NCBI GenBank assembly: GCA_965371855.1
Contig: CBDUZZ010000059.1
Location: 1 to 30,340, forward strand
Direction of reading: 5' to 3'
DNA: 30,340 nucleotides
Source of the DNA: JAADEM01 sp965371855
GTDB taxonomy: Bacteria > Bacteroidota > Bacteroidia > Bacteroidales > Marinilabiliaceae
This document shows, piece after piece, positions 24,136 through 30,340 of the stretch (position 1 is its first letter; the number at the start of each line of letters is the position of its first letter). The notes below the pieces were generated by a model, which had not been told where the DNA came from, ran no database searches, and saw only the letters and a list, made by a program, of their open reading frames with translations. The translations under genes and the position numbers were made by a program.

Positions 24136-27100
24136 CTATCTTATTAGCGTAACATCTCCTGTTGTTACTTTAATCAGTCCTGTTCCGTATTTACATGTGG
24201 CTTTGTATATGTATACTCCCTGTGGAGATAACATACCACGATAATATCCATCCCATCCTATTTTAATATCATGACTTTCAAAGATGAATTCTCCCCATCG
24301 TGTGAATATCTGAAGAGTATATTCTTCAATGCCTTCTTGCACGAATGGGTAAAATACATAGTTCTCTTTTTCACCGTATGTATAGTGGCCTCCATTAGAG
24401 CCTGTCGGATTTGGAGTAAAGGCGTTAGGGAAGCTTATTTTTCCGCCTTGTTCAGTAATAACCGCTTCAAGTTGAACGTATTTATCTTTACAACCCTCTT
24501 CATTTGTTACTTCAAGTGATACATCAAACACTCCTGCTTTCTGGTATTCATACATGAATGAAAACTCTGTTGAAGTATTTCCGTCGCCTAAATCCCACAG
24601 GCAGTTCAAAGCATCTGTTGATTTGTTGAGGAATGAGACTGATTGTCCGGGTATCTTAACTTTATCAGGAACAGCCTCAAAGTAAGCCTTAGGTGAGTTA
24701 TATACTTTTACTGTTACATCATCTGCTTCCGCAGTGCCTCCCGGTCCGTAAACTGTTAATTTAATTTTGTATTCACCGGTAGTGTAAAAGGTATGTTCAG
24801 GTTCTTTCTCTGATGATACACTTCCATCTCCAAACTCCCACATAAATGTATGCGATTCAGTAGAGTTATTATAAAATTGTACAGTAAGAGGAGGACAGCC
24901 TTCGGTATCTGAACCATAATCTATGGTTGGTAAATTTGTTAATATAGTTATGGATCTGTATGTCGAATCTATACAGTGCTCTCCTGCAACAATAAGTTTT
25001 ATATTATAATCACCTGAACCGGCATAGGTGTATGAACCAGGTTCTTTCTCTGTTGACGTATTTCCGTCATCCCAAAGCCATTTGTAATCCCAGTTGTTAC
25101 CTGGTGTTTTATTGTTGATTGTAACAGTAGAATTTGGCATTTGTTGTTTAATTGGTGAAACATCAAAAGCCGGTTGAGGTGAACGGTAAACGGTTGCTTG
25201 TGTTGTGTCGCTATCGCTGCAACCATAATTGGATGTAGCAATTAATACTACATTGTATGTGATGTCTTTATTAGTGTTATTAATGAATGTATTAAATCCG
25301 GAATATTGGTTTGAACTGTTTCCGTCACCATAGTCCCAAAAGAAGTTATTAGCGTTTACTGAGCTGTTGGCAAACGAGACACTATGAGGACTACATCCAT
25401 TATCCCCTTCTGACAGAGCGGCTGTTACCTGAGGGTAAACAGTAATTATTTTGGTAACTGAATCAACACAAGCATAACTGTTTTCAACTGTCAGGGAAGC
25501 ATGATAAATTTCAGGTGCAAAGCCGGTGTTATTATAAGTATAGTTGGTTGAGCCATCATTTGGTAATGTTATCTTATCTCCGTTGCCAAACTTCCATATA
25601 CTTGATGCTACATTACCTGATTCGTTGGTAAATACCACATCTAATGGTGCACATCCGTCGTTTGGAGTATATGAAAATTTGCTTATCGGTGAAGGGTTAA
25701 CCTTAATATCCACAGTAGCAGTATCGAGACATCCAAATACAGAGCTTGTAAAAAGTGTTGTACTGTAGGTTACAGGAGTGTTTCCTGTATTTTCATAAAT
25801 GTGGGTTATTGCATTGGAACCCTGTATGGATTGGCCGTCACCAAAATTCCAGTTGTATGAAAATGCACCTGCCTCGGATGTGAGATCCACTTTCACAGGA
25901 TGACATCCTGAATCGGGTAGGGCAGAGAGAGTAAAGTTACTCTGTGGATAAACTGTAATATATGTGTTGGAAGTGTCCGTACAGCTGTAACTATTTTCAA
26001 CGGCTAAAGTTACTTCGTATGATTTAACGTATGTTTCGTTATTGAAGAATGTGTGTGTTACATCTTCATCGGTAATCAGGGGCGTGCCGTCTCCCATGTC
26101 CCATTCGTAAATAGTAGCTCCCTCTGATTTGTTGTCGAAATTTATAGTTAACGGACTACATCCCGGACCTCTGTCAACTGCGATACTTGAAAGAGGTGTA
26201 GGAGAAACTGTTAGTTTTTGTGTCAAGGTATCTACGCATCCGTAAGTATTGTATGCCACTAACTGAATGTTAAAAATATTTGGCGTTGGTGATGAGTTGC
26301 GGAATGAATGTGACGGATTCTCCTGATTAGAAACAAATCCATCGTTGAAATCCCAGTAATAAGTATCAGCATTAGTAGATGTATTTTGAAAATCAATTAC
26401 TACCGGGTTACATCCTATCGTATCAATAGGGGCTGTTGATGCTACCGGTATTGGATAAAAACTAACTTTCATAGAGTCGCTGCCTGTACAGCCAAATGTG
26501 GTTGTTTCTGTCCATCTAAAGACATAGTCTCCCGGTATGTTTACTGAAACCATTGTTGAGGTATTCTCATCATCATCAAATGTTGCTGTTCCCGGTCCTG
26601 ACCGTTGATCCCATTTCCCTGTTCCTAAATCCGGAATGGCTGAGATATTGAATGCTAACCCACATGTATCACCATCGGCGGCAACTGTTGGTGCCGGTGT
26701 TTTATAAAATACAAGACTAACAGTGTCTGCATCATTACAACCACTGTTTTCTTCATGCCATTCGAGGGTGTAAGAGCCATAGGCATCTACAGTTACAGAT
26801 GTATTGGAATCATGGATGTCGGAAAAGGCAATGCTGCCGTCACCGGTTATCAGACTCCATGTTCCAGTTCCCGAACTGGGTATCGCACTTAATGTGTTAA
26901 TTACTCCACAAATAGTGTCATTGGTTCCTGCATTAGATGTGGGTTGTTGATAAACATGAACAAATATGCTGTCGGAAGCGTCACATCCCTGACTGTCTTT
27001 TACGTAATACTTATATTTGAACAATCCGGCTGTTGGAGAAAGAAATGTAGGATTTTCAATGTTTGTAGCCGAAAGCAGGTCTGTTCTGGTTCCGCTCCAC

Positions 27101-28557
27101 AAGTGCTGTGCAAATACACCGGATCCTCCTTCTGGTTCCGGCTTCAATGTGTCTAATACATTGGTACATAAAAAAAGGTCTTGGTTGTCGAAGTGAATAT
27201 CTACCGGATACACATTTACTTTTACTGTATCCCAATCAGAACAGGAATGGCTGTCTGTAACATGATATGTTAAAGAGTATATGCCGGGAGTTATTGTGTT
27301 GAAGTTAGGTGCTTGAATATTTGTATTACTCAACGGAGCTGTGTCACCAGTCCACAGGTGAGTGTATGGTATTGTTCCTTGTGATGGATTTCCATCAAGA
27401 ATTTCGTCAACTCCGGGACATAGATATGTTGCCGGACCATTGAGAATATCAGCATTAGGAGACTCCCATATTTGTATGGTTGTGATTCCGGTTGCACTAC
27501 ACCCGTCTGCGTTAGTAATGTCGTAATTGATAGTATGTACACCGGCTCCGGCAACGGAGGGATCAAAAGTACCGCTTGAGGAGTCTGTTATTCCCGGCCC
27601 TGACCATGTGCCACCGGGGTCGACTGCTGTCAGGTTTACAGGGACTTCATTATCGCAAAATGGGCCAACTGCAGTAATGGTTCCGTCGGGCAGGGCTACA
27701 ATGATAGCAATTGCAGTTGTTTCAACGGGAGGGAAATCACCATTGATGAGATCACCAGGGGAGCCTGGCTTATCAGGGTCATCATACGGATTACAGTAGT
27801 TCCAGTTTCGCAGAGTAACTTCGAAGAAGTCTCCTACATTATATCCAATAGGAATATAGATAGGAAGAGTTTGATTGAAAGGGGCTGTAGGCCCCAAAAT
27901 GGGTTCGGCAGTTACGTTTATTGCACCACTAAACGGGTAAGTCTCGATAACACCGTTAACCTCAGCACTGTTTATATTTGTTCCACCTGTACCATAAACC
28001 CACTGTATCCAGCGTTTTCTTGAGTTTGGCACATCATTTTCGTCGGGTGGCGTACAGTTCCAGTCACTAACATCCGTAAATGTTACGATGCCGTCGTTAC
28101 CAAAACATATTGGAAATGTTTGAGGGTCAATAAACAATTCACCCCCGTTCATATCGTCAGTATCCCAAACGGTTACAATCTGCTCCTGAATGGAACTGCC
28201 ACAGGAAGTGCCGGCAACAACAAGATACACAGAGGGATGATAATTACATTTGTCTCCTCCGATTGGATATACATGGGTATGTGTGACAGACCACTCCTGA
28301 AGAGAGTCGTTTACAGCAGAAATAAGTTCGGTAGCACTGCCATCGTCCCAGTCAAATAGTATTTTTACATCTCCTGTTCCACCATCATTAACGCCCCTAT
28401 AGATTATTTTCCACGATATATTTACCGGAGCACATAAGCGATCCGGGTGAATATCATTGGCTTTTGATAAAATATTGCAATCCTGCCCTACAGATACAAC
28501 TATTCCAAACAACCAGAGCGTAATAATTAGAAAAGCGGTTTTTTTTATATCGTCCAT
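24136..28557 (-). CDS. SprB-like PKD-repeat adhesin with type B sorting domain
   Basis: This 1473-residue cell-surface protein has a signal peptide ending at SVGQ near residue 25. The N-terminal third has a PKD-like unit (VKILFDWDDGSA) and then four Ig-like units of about 80 residues, each opening with a Cys-containing strand (TYLCPGVDEIL, LFLCTNVLDTL, DTICGVINTL, DTCGLAFNIS). Eight PKD repeats follow at about 83-residue steps; their W-x-F/Y-G-x-G cores lie near 736, 821, 903, 991, 1075, 1161, 1240 and 1321. The end (ISFPNAFTPNPTG, LQIFTRWGEFIFES, GWDGYYRGMLSPQGVYIYKA) is the gliding-motility-associated type B C-terminal domain used by the type IX secretion system. Many Cys pairs suggest disulfides between repeats. 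With the SprF-like partner it forms a surface adhesin pair. Gliding itself cannot be deduced. Confidence 0.93.
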   Translation of the reverse strand: MDDIKKTAFLIITLWLFGIVVSVGQDCNILSKANDIHPDRLCAPVNISWKIIYRGVNDGGTGDVKILFDWDDGSATELISAVNDSLQEWSVTHTHVYPIGGDKCNYHPSVYLVVAGTSCGSSIQEQIVTVWDTDDMNGGELFIDPQTFPICFGNDGIVTFTDVSDWNCTPPDENDVPNSRKRWIQWVYGTGGTNINSAEVNGVIETYPFSGAINVTAEPILGPTAPFNQTLPIYIPIGYNVGDFFEVTLRNWNYCNPYDDPDKPGSPGDLINGDFPPVETTAIAIIVALPDGTITAVGPFCDNEVPVNLTAVDPGGTWSGPGITDSSSGTFDPSVAGAGVHTINYDITNADGCSATGITTIQIWESPNADILNGPATYLCPGVDEILDGNPSQGTIPYTHLWTGDTAPLSNTNIQAPNFNTITPGIYSLTYHVTDSHSCSDWDTVKVNVYPVDIHFDNQDLFLCTNVLDTLKPEPEGGSGVFAQHLWSGTRTDLLSATNIENPTFLSPTAGLFKYKYYVKDSQGCDASDSIFVHVYQQPTSNAGTNDTICGVINTLSAIPSSGTGTWSLITGDGSIAFSDIHDSNTSVTVDAYGSYTLEWHEENSGCNDADTVSLVFYKTPAPTVAADGDTCGLAFNISAIPDLGTGKWDQRSGPGTATFDDDENTSTMVSVNIPGDYVFRWTETTTFGCTGSDSMKVSFYPIPVASTAPIDTIGCNPVVIDFQNTSTNADTYYWDFNDGFVSNQENPSHSFRNSSPTPNIFNIQLVAYNTYGCVDTLTQKLTVSPTPLSSIAVDRGPGCSPLTINFDNKSEGATIYEWDMGDGTPLITDEDVTHTFFNNETYVKSYEVTLAVENSYSCTDTSNTYITVYPQSNFTLSALPDSGCHPVKVDLTSEAGAFSYNWNFGDGQSIQGSNAITHIYENTGNTPVTYSTTLFTSSVFGCLDTATVDIKVNPSPISKFSYTPNDGCAPLDVVFTNESGNVASSIWKFGNGDKITLPNDGSTNYTYNNTGFAPEIYHASLTVENSYACVDSVTKIITVYPQVTAALSEGDNGCSPHSVSFANSSVNANNFFWDYGDGNSSNQYSGFNTFINNTNKDITYNVVLIATSNYGCSDSDTTQATVYRSPQPAFDVSPIKQQMPNSTVTINNKTPGNNWDYKWLWDDGNTSTEKEPGSYTYAGSGDYNIKLIVAGEHCIDSTYRSITILTNLPTIDYGSDTEGCPPLTVQFYNNSTESHTFMWEFGDGSVSSEKEPEHTFYTTGEYKIKLTVYGPGGTAEADDVTVKVYNSPKAYFEAVPDKVKIPGQSVSFLNKSTDALNCLWDLGDGNTSTEFSFMYEYQKAGVFDVSLEVTNEEGCKDKYVQLEAVITEQGGKISFPNAFTPNPTGSNGGHYTYGEKENYVFYPFVQEGIEEYTLQIFTRWGEFIFESHDIKIGWDGYYRGMLSPQGVYIYKATCKYGTGLIKVTTGDVTLIR

Positions 28558-28867
28558 TAAAAAGCCCCCTAATTTACTCTTATATGTAATGCTAATCCAA
28601 ATATGATTTTATTGTTGTCCCCTTTTTTCTGAATTTGGTCATGTGTTTTTGCTGACTTTTATCAGCAAGTATCACTATGTCAATCATTAATGAGATTAAT
28701 CATTTTTTTGTCAGATTGTAATAGCGAATTTTACCATGTCCAATTCAAGTTTAACCCTATTGGGTTGATAAATATATTTGGATATTATGTTCCTTAATAC
28801 GAAAAATTTGATAAATGGTTCCAAAAAGTTGATGAAATAACATTTGGGATGTATAAAAACTATAACA
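28558..28867. other. Divergent intergenic region
   Basis: About 310 bases separate the divergent adhesin and proline dehydrogenase genes. A hairpin TTGCTGA-CTTTTA-TCAGCAA lies at 28649-28668. TATATTTG at 28773-28780 matches the -7 consensus and is the likely promoter of proline dehydrogenase, with a leader of about 80 bases. No good promoter for the adhesin was found. No coding frame is seen. Confidence 0.45.
28773..28780 (+). promoter_or_regulatory. -7 box of proline dehydrogenase
   Basis: TATATTTG is a full match to TAnnTTTG in the right orientation, 87 bases before the ATG at 28868. A -33 TTTG is not present at 19-21 bases; only GTTTAA occurs there. Confidence 0.45.
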
Positions 28868-29779
28868 ATGATAAATAGATTGATAGCAAACATGATTCCT
28901 CTGTTCCCTAAAAAAGTTATTTGGGTATTTTCTAAAAGGTATATTGCAGGTCAAAATATTGATGAAGCTGTTTTGGCATCGAAGCAATTAAATGCTGAGC
29001 AAATGATGATAACTGTTGATCTTTTAGGAGAGTTTATTTCTGATCTGAGTGAAGCAACTAAAAATAAAGAGGAGTATCTGGAGATTATTGAGAGATTTGA
29101 AAAGGAGAAGATAGATGGTAACTATTCTCTAAAACCAACCTCTTTCGGGTTGCTTCTTGATAAGGATATATGTTATCGCAATGTCAGGGAGATTGTTGCA
29201 AAAGCTGTTGAATATAACAACTTTGTAAGAATTGATATGGAGGACTCACCTTGCGTTGATCTTGAGATTGAGATGTTCAGAAAACTGAAAGCTGAGTTCC
29301 CCAAAAATGTAGGTTTAGTGTTGCAGTCATACATGAAACGTACATTGCAGGATGTTGAAGATCTTATGGATATTCACATAGAAGAGGCTCCCGTTAATTA
29401 CAGGTTATGTAAAGGTATTTATGTTGAGACCAAAGAGATTGCATATAAAGATTATCATGAGATAAATGAAAATTTCATTATGCTTCTTGATTACATGTTT
29501 CGAAATAAAATATTTGTTGGGATTGCCACACACGACAAAGCACTTGTAAAAGCTGCTTTTGAATTACTTGAAAAATACAAAGTACCAAAAGATAAATATG
29601 AATTTCAAATGTTGTATGGCGTTACGCCTGACTTAAGGAAAAGTATTGTTGACAAAGGACATGCGATGCGTGTTTATGTTCCTTATGGTAAGGAATGGTT
29701 TGGGTACAGTACGCGCAGGCTAAAGGAGAACCCAAAAATGGCGAATCAGATTATTAAAGCTATGTTTGTGAGAGGATAG
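28868..29779 (+). CDS. Proline dehydrogenase (monofunctional, FAD)
   Basis: The chosen ATG at 28868 gives 303 residues. An upstream TTG at 28844 would add eight, but ATG is preferred and fits family length. The protein oxidises L-proline to 1-pyrroline-5-carboxylate, passing electrons through FAD to the quinone pool. Motifs of the PRODH barrel are FVRIDMEDSP, GLVLQSYMKRTLQD, YRLCKGIYVE, VGIATHDKAL, EFQMLYGV and the substrate-binding RRLKENP near the C-terminus. No P5C dehydrogenase domain is fused, as usual for Bacteroidota. It stands alone, divergent from the adhesin and convergent with the small DUF1858-like gene. It probably feeds electrons to the same menaquinone pool as the bc-type module in this window. 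Confidence 0.95.
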   Translation: MINRLIANMIPLFPKKVIWVFSKRYIAGQNIDEAVLASKQLNAEQMMITVDLLGEFISDLSEATKNKEEYLEIIERFEKEKIDGNYSLKPTSFGLLLDKDICYRNVREIVAKAVEYNNFVRIDMEDSPCVDLEIEMFRKLKAEFPKNVGLVLQSYMKRTLQDVEDLMDIHIEEAPVNYRLCKGIYVETKEIAYKDYHEINENFIMLLDYMFRNKIFVGIATHDKALVKAAFELLEKYKVPKDKYEFQMLYGVTPDLRKSIVDKGHAMRVYVPYGKEWFGYSTRRLKENPKMANQIIKAMFVRG

Positions 29780-29836
29780 TTTTTTGGTTGAATTGCTGAA
29801 TTGTTGTTTTGTTCGGCGGCTATTTTTATTTTATAA

Positions 29837-30088
29837 TTATAGTCTCTTTGTGTCAATACGAGGAATACTTTTATTCTCATTCGGATTATCTTTTAGGTTA
29901 ATCAGTTCTTCAACAAATTTTTCAATTTCATCATCGCTAAACCCTTTCTCTTTAGCTGCTTCTTCAAGAGTACCCCAAATAGGTTCACCGCATGCAATAC
30001 ATTTTATTCCTTTTATACTCAGGTATCTTACAGCACCCTGAACTTCGTCAACCAGTTCTTCTATTGTAATATCCTTTGTAATTGCCAT
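29837..30088 (-). CDS. DUF1858-like small protein
   Basis: The 83-residue soluble protein starts MAITKDITIEELVDE, the usual opening of DUF1858 (a domain found alone and beside hybrid-cluster or iron-sulfur proteins). GIKCIACGEP near residues 27-36 carries the CxxC pair, and TLEEAAKEKGFSDDEIEKFV is the conserved second helix. The two cysteines may bind a metal or cluster; this is inference. The gene is convergent with proline dehydrogenase (57-base gap, no clear hairpin) and stands alone. Function is unknown in the family. Confidence 0.8.
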   Translation of the reverse strand: MAITKDITIEELVDEVQGAVRYLSIKGIKCIACGEPIWGTLEEAAKEKGFSDDEIEKFVEELINLKDNPNENKSIPRIDTKRL

Positions 30089-30104
30089 AGTGCATTAGTT
30101 TAAA

Positions 30105-30255
30105 GCCTGCCTGACGGCAGACAGGTTCATCAAGTTATCAAGTTCATAAAGTAGTGATAACTCTTGTGATTATCAGTTTATATTGTTAAAAATCTATCTG
30201 ACTTGCAACCGGTTGTTCTGTTATTACTATGTAAAACTTTGTTTTTTACAAAGTT
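30105..30255. repeat. Second GCCTG hairpin with AAGTT repeats
   Basis: CTGCC-TGAC-GGCAG at 30107-30120 lies inside a CCTG/CAGG pair (30106-30125). It is followed by imperfect ATCAAGTT/ATAAAGT repeats to about 30153, the same arrangement as at 12607-12680. Further right are a perfect 10-base palindrome CAACCGGTTG (30206-30215) and a hairpin AACTTTGT-TTTTT-ACAAAGTT (30235-30255). No gene is seen from 30089 to the end. Confidence 0.5.
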
Positions 30256-30284
30256 ATTGATTTATCTCATTTTTACCCCAAGCT

Positions 30285-30307
30285 GGCGCGGATTTGCAAT
30301 CCGTGCC
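30285..30307. repeat. REP-like 10-bp hairpin
   Basis: GGCGCGGATT pairs with AATCCGTGCC (nine Watson-Crick pairs and one G-T) around a TGC loop, flanked by CCCCAAGCT and TGAGCC. It is GC-rich in AT-rich intergenic DNA. Sequences of this form are repeated between genes in many Bacteroidota and resemble REP units linked to Y1 transposases; no transposase is in the window. Confidence 0.6.
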
Positions 30308-30340
30308 TGAGCCATTAGTTGGTAAACTGTTATAAGTAAT

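Noticed and set aside
25000..26400. Tandem DNA repeat within the adhesin gene
   Set aside because: The period of about 250 bases is a protein-level PKD repeat; the nucleotide sequences of the units have diverged.
29784..30041. Plus-strand frame opposite the DUF1858-like gene
   Set aside because: It is antisense to a protein with recognisable family motifs and has Ser/Phe-rich shadow composition.

Overview
The window looks like chromosomal DNA from a member of the Bacteroidota. The evidence is a PorP/SprF-type outer-membrane protein beside a giant PKD-repeat adhesin with a gliding-motility-type (type B) C-terminal sorting domain, promoter -7 boxes of the TAnnTTTG form, AT-rich intergenic DNA with few Shine-Dalgarno sites, and MoxR/DUF58/BatA genes of bacteroidete style. 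The sequence does not allow a genus call. No integrase, transposase, CRISPR array or plasmid replication gene was found.

Layout. (1) 1-1000 is degraded accessory DNA: the C-terminal end of a HipA-like kinase, a leftward terminator, and a fragment resembling the 3' end of a tRNA. (2) 1015-10772, all on the minus strand, is a tight Bat-type gene block. In transcription order it holds a broken caspase/legumain-like gene, a MoxR AAA+ ATPase, a DUF58 protein, a BatA-like vWA membrane protein, a DUF4175-like coiled-coil membrane protein and a second vWA membrane protein. (3) A tRNA-Arg(CCG) at 10786-10857 (minus) lies directly upstream of the block. (4) 10990-11136 is an intergenic cluster of four 5+3+5 hairpins. 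(5) 11293-15614 (plus) encodes a menaquinol-oxidising bc-type module: a fused cytochrome b, a Rieske protein and an octaheme cytochrome c with C-terminal TPRs. A frameshifted remnant that looks like an acetyltransferase C-terminus follows. (6) 15875-21293 (plus) is a complete tripartite RND efflux operon. (7) Next come an Hsp20 chaperone (plus) and uracil-DNA glycosylase (minus). (8) 22983-28557 (minus) is the adhesin plus PorP/SprF pair of type IX secretion. (9) Last come proline dehydrogenase (plus), a DUF1858-like small protein (minus) and REP-like repeats.

Main observation. The Bat block is bounded on its right by an intact tRNA-Arg. Within about 25 bp of the tRNA 3' end, the first gene of the block is cut off at its 5' end. 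The block is bounded on its left by a direct repeat of the tRNA 3' end, followed on the tRNA's strand by a hairpin and T-tract such as a tRNA gene would use as terminator. This is the geometry expected for DNA inserted at a tRNA 3' end, although no integrase is visible and an assembly join cannot be excluded. The intergenic AACTTT-type repeats common in the right two-thirds were not seen in the left block, which agrees with a different history for it.
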